In this document: positions 9,229 through 18,272 of the stretch, piece by piece
How positions within the stretch are numbered: position 1 is the stretch's first letter
Layout of the letters: every line of letters starts with the position of its first letter
NCBI GenBank assembly: GCA_933822405.4
Contig: CAKOGP040001302.1
Coordinates: 1 to 29,415 of the forward strand
DNA length: 29,415 bases
Direction of reading: 5' to 3'
Origin: Cylindrotheca closterium
Taxonomy: Eukaryota; Bacillariophyta; Bacillariophyceae; Bacillariales; Bacillariaceae
Translations under genes and position numbers: made by a program
The notes under the pieces: model-generated
The model's input: only the letters and a program-made list of their open reading frames with translations
What the model was told of the DNA's origin: nothing
The model's database searches: none

Positions 9229-10023
9229 TTAGAAGTAGGTATGGTCTTCTTGTCCTAATTTGCTTGATCCATCCATCTCCGGTTCATCGGCACTAGTCAT
9301 CGGCGTTGGTGCATTCTTGGGTATTTTCCATTTTGGGCTGTCCTTTAATGTTTCCTTGACGTTTTTGACTGCTGCCACGACGTAGTCATAACTTGACATC
9401 GTCCACATGTTGTGTCCATCCAAAGTCTTCTTTTGTAACCTAGCTCCCAGGTAGCTTTTTGGAGGTTCAATCTTCCCTTTCTTGAACTTGAATATCCTTC
9501 CAATTCCTTCCATCACTTCTTTGGCTTTCATCGATATACAGAGGATGTCGTCGACGTAGCAAAGGGTGTATACGTAGTATTCCTCGCCGTCAGGTTTCAC
9601 TGCCGCTCGCATCCAAACGTCTGGGTCGGCAGTTGACGAGCTGAAGCCCAAATCCTCCAAAGTCTCCGCCAGGGATGAACTTTTTAAGCCATATAATGCT
9701 CTTCTTACGATAAATACTTTGCCTTCTTCTTCACCAAACTCGGGTCCTGCTACCAGGTAGCACTTTTCGATTGCTGGTGCAGTGAGGAATGCGTTTTGAA
9801 TATCCGCGCATTGCAAGTCCAATCCGTTTAGCACTGCTATCATTAGTAGTATCCAAACTGAATTGCGGGACACTACCGTACTATAGGTCAATGCTGCGGG
9901 TGCTTCAGTCTTGTGTCCATCAGCGCAGTACCTCGCTTTCCTTCGGAAGTACGTTCCCAGTACTTCGATTTTACTTTGCCAAGGAATCGCTTTCGCTTTC
10001 GAACATTGTGGGGGATCCACCAT
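9229..10023 (-). pseudogene. pol: Copia 2 reverse transcriptase, internally deleted
   Basis: Motifs: RRKARYCADGHKT, then VVSRNSVWILLMIAVLNGLD, LQCADIQNAFLTAP (catalytic Asp), RRALYGLKSSSLAETLEDLG, and YTLCYVDDILCI with the YVDD box. Upstream, the frame containing VKSKYWERTSEG meets the RT frame abruptly near 9960, and the RT fingers normally present there are missing. A few residues are also lost between LKSS and LAETLED. The frame stops at TAA 9231-9229, but the next codons (ELIGILRWATEIGQVDI) continue the RT thumb in the same frame, so this TAA is a nonsense change (compare YYMSLIGILRW in the array RT fragment). Defective. Confidence 0.82.
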
Positions 10024-10950
10024 GCAAAAGCGGGTTTGTCTTGGATGCCCTTGCTTATCGCGTAATCGGCCACTTCAATCGGGAAAGACTCCTTCATATC
10101 TTTCAGAGGTATTCAATTTGAGGAACCATCTTTCCAAGTAACGTAGAAGTCCCACCCTGCTGTCGTGTGCCGTCTTCATTGCGCTCCACTTGCGAGGGGA
10201 TAAAAGGCATCTTTCATCTTTACTGCCTTCTCATCAGAACGATGTTCCGTGATCTCTTCCATTAGTAAGTGTCTGTGTCCATGTTCGTCCACTTGTGCTA
10301 ATAAGTTCTCTGCTAGCAAGTTTGCAGCGAGCACTTCGGTGCTTCCATCTTCGTATTCAACTTTGTATTGCCTTGTGTCAAGTAACTGGTTGTTGTTTGC
10401 TACACCCATTGGGTTTCCTTCTGCATCAACGAGTCTCCTGTGTACAACTGCACGTTGCAACTCCCCTTCTTGTCCCCGTCTTAGGCCAATCTCCATGTTG
10501 ACGTAGTTCTGTGCGTCGATGTTGTCAGTCTCTGTGGTCCCCTGGAGCGTACCATTGTCAACATCTTCGGCCTTGATCAACTTGTTGAAGTTGCATTCGT
10601 CTTCCAATCCAAGGTCGAACATCAGTTGTGGCGGTATCTCATCTTTCCCCCAACTGATGTCTCCTGTCCTTGCATCAAGGATTTTGGATACATCGGTTGT
10701 CCAATGCGCCATTTGTTCTTTGACCATGTCGGTCTGTTTCTCTGTTTCTGTGATGTTCTGTACAGTGTCAGTCGAGATTGGGCGGCCACTCCTCGGTAAT
10801 ATCCAATACGTCATCATCGGACCCATCCTGTGTGACACTCCCAATCATCGTCTTATTTCGTTTGTCCCCAGGGCGCCGTCTGTGCGGTAGTATACCCATC
10901 CATAAATTGTAAAGTCCATGTATTCTGTAATGTCCGGCGTGATGCCAGTG
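9888..10950 (-). pseudogene. pol: Copia 2 pol linker with chromo-like segment, three TGA stops
   Basis: One minus-strand frame spans this stretch and reads through three TGA codons (10847-10845, 10178-10176 and 10115-10113). It begins with YSDTGITPDITEYMDFTIYG, the usual Copia sequence after the integrase, and GVSHRMGPMMTYWILP. A Glu/Asp/Thr-rich linker then leads to VVHRRLVDAEGNPMG, a beta-rich YKVEYEDGSTEVLAANLLAE, and a chromo-like AGWDFYVTWKDGSS, stop, IPLKDMKESFP. At the first and third stop Trp is expected from the motif wording. A frameshift near 10950-10985 separates it from the integrase. Confidence 0.75.
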
Positions 10951-11724
10951 TCAGAATATCTTGAGTAGTTGGCGGTGATGCTCATTGTTCATGGTATCAA
11001 CCACATAATCAAGCAAAAAGTCCCATAGCCGTTCTGGTATCGCATGCTTGACTATCAATCTGTAGAATCGTCGCTTGAGTTCTCTGATTCCCCCTTCGGC
11101 TGGGTTTTCTTCCGGTCGGTATGGTTTGGAGATGTTGTAGTTAATTGCGGCTCTGTTGATCGTTTCCATAAAGCTCGTGTTGCGTCCCACTTGTACTGCT
11201 GCTCCGTCCATCGTGAGGTGCTCTGGTATACCGTAGTCAGCTATGAATTTCTTGAGGGTCGGCCCAACTTGCTTTTCGTCCACTTTTGAGAGATGATGGC
11301 AACTGTAGAAACCGCTCTTGTGGAAATAGATCTGGCTTGCGATGTTGCCTCGTATCGACTTGTGGTTGAAATAGGCCGTGTCGGTTGAGAACTTGCCTTT
11401 CAGTCTTGGTCTTAGGAACATGCGGTCCGCTCGGTACCTCCTTGCCAGTGGTAGTATGGCGGATCGCGTTCCCCTTTGTAGCGTCGATCTCAAGGTGGCT
11501 CGTGCTCTGTGCAAACCGATTCCTAGTCGTTCAGATAGCGTCTCTGCCGTTGCTTTGGTGTGTCGTTCCGTGGATACAAAGGACGGCCTCACAGGTACGT
11601 CTGCAAATCGTGCATCATCGTCCATTCGTCCAACTTGTTGGAAGAATCTCTCCCCATCGACTATTGTCTGCTGTACTGTGCGCCATTCGTTCATTCCTTG
11701 CATGATTGCATCCAATTGTCTCAA
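10951..11724 (-). pseudogene. pol: Copia 2 integrase
   Basis: 257-codon frame with the integrase core. First Asp in KFSTDTAYFNHKSI, second in HLTMDGAAVQVG, and the Glu 36 residues later in ENPAEGGIRELKRRF, so the catalytic triad is present. It is preceded by GIGLHRARATLRSTLQRG, corresponding to the His/Cys-type pre-integrase region in altered form, and by VQQTIVDGERFFQQVGRM. The frame is lost at the C-terminus near 10985 (HHRQLLKIF, stop), and the gene continues in the next frame. It cannot act as a full pol product because of the breaks on both sides. Confidence 0.82.
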
Positions 11725-11994
11725 TTCAGCTTTGTTGGATTTTGGGTCATCTATTGGGTCTTCGTGGACAATTGAGATTTTCTTAAGTGGGCAGTCATAA
11801 GCGGTCGCCCCAGATACAATTGGTACATATATTGGTTGGTGGTAGAGCTGGGTCGTACGCGTACACGTCCGCCGATCTTGGTGTGTAGCTCATGATAACA
11901 AAGTTCTTGCCAAGGCAACAAGTGTCGGCGTTAGTATCCATTTCATTGCTCGCCGTCGTTCCTGGTGTTGGTTGTTGCACTGGTCGCTGGGATG
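11725..11994 (-). pseudogene. pol: Copia 2 protease remnant at the assembly gap
   Basis: Next to the N run the minus strand reads PVQQPTPGTTASNE, then MDTNADTCCLGKNFVIMSY and RSADVYAYDP. DTNADT fits the aspartic protease active-site position of diatom Copia elements of this type. The frame shifts near 11815-11850; the other frame gives VPIVSGATAYDC and leads straight into KKISIVHEDPIDDP. A long protease tail and linker are missing here, so a deletion is likely. The gag-side part is lost into the gap. Confidence 0.6.
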
Positions 11995-12004
11995 NNNNNN
12001 NNNN
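11995..12004. other. Assembly gap (10 Ns)
   Basis: Ten N characters, probably of arbitrary length. The strand of the coding sequence reverses exactly here, so the join between the two sides should not be trusted. Confidence 0.98.
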
Positions 12005-13140
12005 AACATTTAATGAAGGCATTTCACGAGCTTGGATTTGAAAGCTCCTCCTACGATAAATGCTTCCTTATTCGCAAAGACATGATGATTGTCGTTTATG
12101 TCGACGACTGCGGTATCAGCACTGACAAACCAGAGAAAATCGATGAACTTGTCAACCAGCTGAAAGAAAAGGGATTTGATTTGGAGATTGAAGGCGACTT
12201 TGAAACGTTTCTTGGAGTCGAAATTCGCCAGATGAAGGATGGTAGATACCACCTCCTTCAAGAAGGGCTCATCAAGAAGGTGCTCGAAGCCGCCAAGATG
12301 ACCGACTGCAGTCCCAATCACGTTCCGGCTGCACCAACCCCACTAGGAAAGGACCCTAACGGAGAACCTTGGTCCCAACATCCCTGGCGCTACAGCTCAA
12401 TCGTTGGGATGCTAATCTACCTCTGCACAAATACTCGCCCAGACATCAGCTATGCAGTCTCCTGTGCGGCCCGCTTCAACAGCAATCCAAAAGTCAGCCA
12501 TGCCACCGCCGTCAAGACAATCCTTCGTTACCTCAAGAAGACATCCGACAAAGGGTTGATTGTGAACTTTAATGGGACTCTTGACCTTGAAGCATACTGT
12601 GATGCAGATTTTGCAGGACTGTTCAAATCTGAGGCTCCATATGATCCAGCAGTGTCTCGGTCTCGTGGCGGATATATCATTTTCCTTGGAGGAGTTCCTC
12701 TCATTTGGAAAAGCTCGCTCTTATCGTGCATTACTCTCAGCACTCTCGAGGCTGAATATGTTCAACTTTCTCGCTCCATGACGGTTCTTCTGGGGCTCAA
12801 GAATCTAATCGAAGAACTTCTTCCACGGCTCCAACTTCCAAACTTGACCGCTTTTGTTCGCTCCATCATCTTCGAAGACAATGCTGGTGCACTACTTCTC
12901 GCTATCGGTCAACGAATCACCAATCGCACCCGCTATTTGAGCCAGTTCTATCATCATTTCTGGTCCTTTGTCCATCGCCCTCAAGATGGCCCTCCTCAAA
13001 ACAACCCCAATGGTCCTTGGCATGACGGAAAAATCAAAGTATCCAAGATTACCACTGACAAGCAGCGAGCAGACATCTTCACTAAAGGTCTGACTCGAGT
13101 TCCCTTCGAACGCAACCGATTCTCCATCAACGGATGGTAA
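12005..13140 (+). CDS. pol: Copia 3 RT (C-terminal half) and RNase H, open at the gap
   Basis: Uninterrupted frame of about 378 codons after the Ns. RT part: KAFHELGFESSSYDKCFLIR and VVYVDDCGIST with YVDD, then FETFLGVEIRQMKDGRY and the connection LIYLCTNTRPDISYAVSCAA. RNase H: AYCDADFAGL (first Asp), STLEAEYVQLS (Glu) and IFEDNAGALLLA (Asp), then RTRYLSQFYHHFW and ADIFTKGLTRVPFER. It ends at TAA 13138-13140. All catalytic positions visible are intact and there is no frame break, in contrast to the other two elements, so this is the best-preserved pol in the window. The N-terminal half is missing because of the gap. Confidence 0.85.
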
Positions 13141-13150
13141 TCATTCTCTC

Positions 13151-13450
13151 TTTGAGAGGGAGAGTCGGAATATATATTCCGATGCGACACGTGTGATACT
13201 CCACAACACGTGTCATATACAAACGAAAATCCCACGATCCACATTTTCGTGTGAAACCAAAAATTCACATACTCAACACAAGCCCTTGAACTTTCTGTGT
13301 ATCAATCTTCATGTGATTGTTTGAACACATTGAAATAAGCGAATAGTTAACACGATGAATGGCAGTTGAACCTATGAACACGGAGTCTAGCGATCGGAGA
13401 CGTCGCTAAACTCAACAAGTTCTCACTGCCATATCGTCACAATTTTAGTA
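13151..13450 (+). repeat. Polypurine tract and probable start of a 3' LTR of Copia 3
   Basis: TTTGAGAGGGAGAG (13151-13164) is directly followed by an 18-bp perfect palindrome, TCGGAATATATATTCCGA (13165-13182), then two copies of the 8-bp palindrome ACACGTGT. Position and structure fit an LTR start. No second copy is available in the window, so the LTR end is a guess. Confidence 0.5.
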
Positions 13451-13489
13451 AATCTGCACTTTTACATCAAACTATTGTCTCTCAAGTTT

Positions 13490-14435
13490 TATACTTCTAT
13501 CAAACTACTTCGCTTCAAATACATAACAGCTCTGTCTACAGATATTTTCTGACTCCCCTCATGTTTGTCGCATGCTGCATACGCTTTCTTTAGCATTTGT
13601 TCAAACATGGACCAGTTCATTTTTTTGGTTTTTCGCCAACGTAACACAGTTCTTTGATGGTGTGTTCGAGTTCGACAATGTCGTTGGCTAGTATCCCTTC
13701 GCCTTCATAGTGGGTACGTAGTGCGTTGAATGCTTCTCTTCCATTGCCTGCAATGTTGATGGCTTGGAGGGTCGCTTCACCTTTGGTATTCCCCACGATA
13801 AACTTGCTGGGAAGGACTAGTACTTTGGCTTTATCCATGACGTATGCTTTGCCAACGTGTGGTGCCATGTTGACGTAGATTTCCAAGAAATCTTCGTGCA
13901 GGGTGAGCATTCCTGCATCGTTCATTCTCACAATGTAGCTTAGTGGCACACCGTCTCTACCTGGTATGGTGCGAAGGTAATTTTCGAACGTTGGGCACCA
14001 ATCTTCCCATTGGACATCGTTGGTGAGATCTTGCGGTAGTGCTTGTTGCGACATCAACTTGGAGCCATACACGTATTTTTCGTGTGTTTTCATGCGTCTG
14101 AGCAGTTTGGCTGCATCAACGACGGGGAATGGCGTTGTGGTAGGGTCTTGTCCCATGTGAATGTCGTCTCTGCACCATTGGATGAATGCGCGGATGTTCT
14201 TTTTGATAGCTGGCATCAAGCGTATCTGTCCTTGCGCAATCGTCAATCCTGCGAGGGTCTTGAACTCTTTGTTTAGTTCGTCAATGGTGCTGTCCATCGT
14301 TGTGGTGAAATTGTCCGAGAATATTTTGAAAGCAATTCTCTCGGCTTGTGTGCGTCCTTGGAAGAGGGTGACATTGTCAATGCCACAGATGACCATGTCG
14401 TCGTGTACAGTGAAGAAAGGAGGAACAGCGGCCAT
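13490..14435 (-). pseudogene. gag: Copia 2 gag, frameshifted and truncated
   Basis: Starts at ATG 14435 and encodes 272 residues (begins MAAVPPFFTVHDDM), mostly helical with motifs FIQWCRDDIHM, WCPTFENYLRTIPGRDGVPL and FNALRTHYEGEGI, as in gag of this diatom Copia lineage. The frame is lost at a run of A residues (T run at about 13620-13626 on the plus strand). After a one-base shift, coding-like sequence resumes with MNWSMFEQMLKKAYAACDKH and ends near 13490 (LKRSSLIEV, stop). No zinc knuckle is seen, consistent with truncation by the nested fragment or gap. Confidence 0.78.
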
Positions 14436-14474
14436 GTTGCCTGTATCAAATTGTTAGTTCACATTTTGTTTATT

Positions 14475-14652
14475 CGTAACAGTTTTTGTTGGTGTTGTTC
14501 AGCACGATTTGTAACAGTTTTCGTTGGTGTTGTTCAGCACCATTCGTGGCAGTTTTCGTTGGTGTTGCTCAGCACCATTGGTGGCAGTTTTCGTTGGTGT
14601 TGCTCAGCACTATCATTCGTGACAGTTTCCATTGGTGTTGCTCAGCACCGTT
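14475..14652. repeat. Five tandem 35-bp repeats in the Copia 2 leader
   Basis: Units start at about 14475, 14510, 14545, 14580 and 14618, each with CAGTTTTCGTTGGTGTTG and CTCAGCACC or close variants. The period is 35 bp, with a 3-bp addition in one unit. It lies between the primer-binding-like site and gag, so it would be in the untranslated leader of the element RNA. Confidence 0.9.
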
Positions 14653-14740
14653 CATCATAATGTTCATAACATTTGATGTCATTTCGTATTTACGATCATG
14701 TTCATTATTACGTTATAACGTTTGATGGCATTGCATTTTG

Positions 14741-14840
14741 ATACATTTTGATACATTTTGATACATTTTGATACATTTTGATACATTTTGATACATTTTG
14801 ATACATTTCAATACATTTCAATACATTTCAATACATTTCA
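14741..14840. repeat. Ten tandem 10-bp repeats
   Basis: Consecutive ATACATTTTG units change to ATACATTTCA units towards the right, giving 100 bp without interruption. The sharp change of two bases in the last units shows that the array grew from two variants. Located in the Copia 2 leader between the 35-bp repeats and the LTR. Confidence 0.95.
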
Positions 14841-14888
14841 AACGTATTCATTTTTGTTTCATTCGTCGGATAACTTTTGGCAGTTATT

Positions 14889-14905
14889 GCTGGATCTGAT
14901 AAACC
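14889..14905 (-). other. Primer-binding-like site of Copia 2
   Basis: Immediately inside the 5' LTR the minus strand reads GGTTTATCAGATCCAGC, close to the TGGTATCAGAGC type site complementary to initiator methionine tRNA that is common in Copia elements. Position fits; the match is imperfect. Confidence 0.5.
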
Positions 14906-15109
14906 ATATAAATGCAATCGTTATGTTATTACGAGGGTGTTGACTTACAAAGTAGTAGATGGGAAAGATAGTAATGTAGATTGAATCGTATTCTTAAAAA
15001 GAGTGTTGCTATCATCGTTTCATCGACAGGCTTCCGCGAAGGCCGATCCTGTTCACTTACGGACACGAACCATTGCATGCGTGTGCAATAGCACGGTAGC
15101 CTTCATTTG
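14906..15109 (-). repeat. LTR of Copia 2 (5' LTR with respect to the element)
   Basis: 204 bp, matching the LTR at 8248-8435 in the same orientation. It has a 16-bp stretch absent from the other copy (begins GTATTCTTAAAAAG near 14988). Bounded on the right by CTACC at 15110-15114. Confidence 0.88.
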
Positions 15110-15114
15110 CTACC

Positions 15115-15420
15115 TTTACCCTTGATATAAATGTACAGGGTATGGTCTGCAAATGGTGAGGAAGGCAGACATAACGTGCCACAAAAAAACATTAACTAAA
15201 TAAATAGCTAAATTGTTGACACCCGAACACCAAACCCCACCGTACATCTCAGTTTTCACGTGCACACCGGCAAAGTAGTAAGCAAAGCTGCCCGGGGAAA
15301 AGAAGACGGGCCACTTTGCAGACTACTCCCCAATAAACACTACGTCCTAAATGGCACGAGCAAGAGCTGATACAATTTTGAAGTGCAATGATCGAATGAT
15401 GCATTGATTTGACTACTCGC
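15115..15420. other. Intergenic, 3' flank of the CAP gene
   Basis: About 300 bp between the Copia 2 target site and the stop codon of the CAP-domain gene. It would hold that gene's 3' untranslated region. No other feature seen. Confidence 0.6.
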
Positions 15421-17514
15421 TTATTTACCGTAGATTTCCTCCTCTTTCTTCAGGCATTTGTGCATGTCACTGGTAGATTTCATTGGCTTTGTGTTATCGA
15501 CTGGCATGATGTTTTTCTTCACAGCGTCAATGCAGGGGCCACCGCAATTGAGATTTCCACCTGGGAAGTAACGGCAAACTTGAACCGCTGTTTCCCAGCC
15601 ATTGCTGCAGGTACCAGTGGCATATCCACAGCCAATAGCTGTAGTGTCCTTCCAGAGCACTTGAGAGGCATGATCTGCCATCGCTGGATCACCAGCGATT
15701 TCCTCTTCAGTCCAAGCAGTGAGCACGCCGTCGATGTTTTTGACTGGGGGTCTAGGGTCACTCTGCTCTTGGGCGTTGTTCTCTCCTTCGGTTCTACACT
15801 TCTTTGTCAAATGGGGGATGTTGCCACATTCCTTGGCAATTAGATGATCCGCCCAAGCTTGAGCCTGAGCGGCAAGGTCCTCGTTCCATCCAACTGCCTG
15901 GTACTCGTAGCCCCACTCTTTGGAATACTTCTTGCGGCGTTTGTTGTGAGCTTCGACCCATTTGGCTGCATCGCCACCAGCAGCTCCCGGAGCAACGGTG
16001 GAAGCTGTGACAGCGACAGGATGGGCAGCATTGGCGGTGGAGGTTGAGACCGAACCGCCAGTGCTGCCTCCTCCACAAACACAACAGGCTTCCGTGACAT
16101 TTTTGTTGTCTGTTAGGACGTCAGATGCATATTCCCTGCAGGCGTCTGTATTTGTTTTTGGGTCGTACCTATGAAAGCAAGCATACATGTGGATGGTCAG
16201 CCCTATTGAGTATCAAGGGAGAAGCGGGCATCTTGTCCATTTCAGCTTGAAAGTTCTTACCAGGTGCAGTTGCTGCCATAGTTTGTTTCCTTCCAACCGT
16301 CATAATCAACGCAACTACGTCCCTCAACATTCTCATAACCTCTCGCCTCGAAGTTCTTGTCACTGGTTCTGCTCCTTTTATGATGACCGGCTCTCATCGC
16401 CTCAGGCTTCATATTGAGGGCGGAAAAGTTATAGGTGGGTTTTTTCTTGCACGATTCACAACAGACCTTAGTGATAGGCACAGGATGAAGCAGCAGTCCT
16501 GTGGGTTCATAGATTTGACACTTCAAAGAATCAAACCTATATGAAGGGAAGAAACCACAACAGTTTTGAGAGTGACAAATGGGAAAAGTCGAATTGAAAC
16601 ATTTCAGCGTATGGTACTTACGAGCTACAACCGCGGCCATTTAAGTCCTTCCAGTCTGGATCGTCGACGCAAGAAGCATCGACGTTGGAATCGAGAGTGT
16701 TCTTTTTGATATCGAGGTTAATAGAGGGGGGTTCTTTTTTGCACGACCAACAACAGGCTTCTCTTAGAGACACACCATCCACTCCCTTGAGATCCTTTTT
16801 GGATGTACACAAAGCTGAGTCGAACCTATGAATGAAGAAACAAAGACAACAGTTTTGAGCATGACAATAAAATGAGAATTGCTCAACTGGAATATTTCAG
16901 TTGAAAGTACTTACAAGACACATTTGCGGCCCTTGCTGTCTTTCCAGCCTAAATCGTCGCTGCATGAAGCATCCGTTGGCGCCAGCTCTGTTGAAGGGAA
17001 GACAATGGGGCTCCCATCAATCTTTTCCATGTTGCCTCCCCCGCAAGCACAACAGGCATTTTTGTTGGTGTAGCCACCAGTTCCAGCGTTGGTAAGGTGC
17101 TTACAAGTATCACTGTTGTACCTAAAAACGAAGGAAGAAACAACAATGTTGTAGGGTCATGATGAGAACGGCACCAGTCAATTGATCCAATTCAGTTGAG
17201 AGCTCTTACTTTTCACAAGGCCAACCATTCTTAGTGTCCTTCCAATCCGCAAGTAGGTTTGTGCATTTTAGTCCTCGTTTTGCATACAACTCTTCATAAC
17301 CTCTTCCCTCAAGAAGGTGCTGCTCATTGCTCCTGCTTCTTGCCTCGGGTACATTGCTTCTCGTCTCATGATGATGGCTGGTAGTTCTCGCAGTCTCCGT
17401 TCTGGTGCGAAGATTGTTGGAGCGTTCATCACCACGGACGTCATGGGCCTCAACAATAAGAGAACCAAGAAGGAGGGCCAGAACAAGTAGATTGAGGGTA
17501 GCAAGGACCTTCAT
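15421..17514 (-). CDS. Secreted CAP/SCP-domain protein with four Cys-rich repeats, five exons
   Basis: Exons on the minus strand: 17514-17210, 17121-16915, 16825-16622, 16536-16261 and 16168-15421. The four introns are 85-92 bp, all GTAAG...AG, and splicing gives an open frame of 579 residues. Residues 1-23 (MKVLATLNLLVLALLLGSLI...) are a signal peptide. About residues 80-370 hold four diverged repeats: each exon ends with a WKD or WKE motif before a Cys (WKDTKNGWPC, WKDSKGRKC, WKDLNGRGC, WKETNYGSNC), and the next begins Tyr/Phe-Asn/Asp and contains a CC pair (ACCACGGG, EACCWSC, VCCESC, EACCVCGGG). Residues about 399-545 are the CAP domain: EAHNKRRKKY, EGENNAQ, DHASQVLWKDT and VCRYFPGGNLNC (CAP signature 2). 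Extracellular; CAP proteins can bind lipids, but the role here is unknown. The gene appears intact. Confidence 0.88.
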
Positions 17515-17570
17515 TGTTTATCACAAATAATCTTCAGTCGATACTCGAGGAAGCGAATGTAGAAGATTGT

Positions 17571-17586
17571 GATGCTTTATATTTTC
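17571..17586 (-). promoter_or_regulatory. Possible TATA element of the CAP gene
   Basis: Minus-strand GAAAATATAAAGC lies about 60-70 bp upstream of the ATG at 17514. The distance leaves room for a short 5' untranslated region. Position and sequence only; no other evidence. Confidence 0.3.
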
Positions 17587-18272
17587 AGATGCGTACCAGT
17601 GCCGTATCTTCGAGCGCATGCATCATCATCATCACTGGATCTTATTTTGCAGTTTTGGATTTTGTTGAATGACTGCATATGAATAATAGCGTATATTTTA
17701 AAGGTGCTTGGCTTGACTAGAGGAAAATTGAAAACTGTCAATAAACAATACTGGAACACCATCAACTTTAACTGCAAAATCTCTATTTTTGTTCCTTTGC
17801 CCCAAAGGCATATTTTGCCATTTCTTTTGCCATGTCGTTTCACTAACCCATGGGAGTATTGGGCAGGATTATCTCCACAGGTTTATCCAGGTTTGAGCTT
17901 ACTTGTGCACCATAACCATCGCCAGTTATTGCCATCACAAATCGCCTCCAGAATTCATACTGTACTGTAGGTATGTTCAATATACCTACGTATGCAATCG
18001 ACCTTACATTTTTAATTCTTGCTACAAAATTTTCGCGCCATCACGCGCGCTTCATAGGAAGTGCGTTGTGATTATTTGGTTGAAGAACAGTCGTGGCGAA
18101 CATCGTGGAACACAACATTTGTTCGTTCTCAGTCGTAACCGCAAGCTTTCTTGAATCTTGTTTCGCAAGAAAAGCAAAGCAATCAATTCGCAACATATCT
18201 TGCAACATAAAATCATTCTCATTCACTAACTTGTCACTCTCAATCAGACTCAGACTCAGAAAAAACCCAATC
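17587..18272. other. Divergent intergenic region between CAP and V-ATPase genes
   Basis: About 690 bp separating two genes transcribed away from each other, so both promoters should lie here. Small open frames on both strands lack protein character. Just before the V-ATPase ATG is an A/C-rich leader (CAGAAAAAACCCAATC). Confidence 0.6.

Larger units (their letters stand above)
12005..13450 (+). mobile_element. Fragment of a third Copia element, antiparallel inside Copia 2
   Basis: Starts at the gap with the second half of RT, continues through RNase H, a purine tract and what looks like the beginning of a 3' LTR. The host element's gag resumes on the minus strand by about 13490-13620. It may be a nested insertion whose 5' half is hidden in the gap, or a scaffolding artefact. 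The right boundary is not defined. Confidence 0.7.
8248..15109 (-). mobile_element. Ty1/copia-like retrotransposon 2 with LTRs and TSD, decayed and interrupted
   Basis: Matching LTRs (8248-8435 and 14906-15109) in direct orientation bound a minus-strand element; CTACC flanks both sides (8243-8247 and 15110-15114) as a 5-bp target duplication. On the minus strand from right to left: LTR, primer-binding-like site, repeat-rich leader, gag, then an antiparallel fragment of a third Copia and a 10-N gap, then protease, integrase, chromo-like segment, RT, RNase H, LTR. The pol wording (AEGGIRELKRRF, ALYGLKSS, CYVDD) differs from element 1, so it is another diatom Copia lineage. Many stops, frameshifts and deletions make it defective. 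Confidence 0.9.

Noticed and set aside
10113..10847. TGA read as Trp (alternative genetic code)
   Set aside because: TGA also ends pol of Copia 1 at the expected place, and the elements carry other frameshifts and deletions, so mutation is simpler.
14475..14652. CRISPR-like array
   Set aside because: The 35-bp units are head-to-tail without spacers, lie in a eukaryotic retroelement leader, and no cas gene is present.
14346..14725. Plus-strand frames with repeated WCCSA
   Set aside because: Translations of the 35-bp tandem repeat in the Copia leader, opposite in strand to the element.
15430..16174. Several plus-strand and alternative minus-strand frames over the CAP exon
   Set aside because: Shadows of exon 5; the CAP motifs fix the real frame.
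18093..18272. 60-residue N-terminal extension of the V-ATPase subunit
   Set aside because: The c-subunit family starts near the later ATG; the extension is not hydrophobic in a signal-like way and is probably 5' untranslated sequence.
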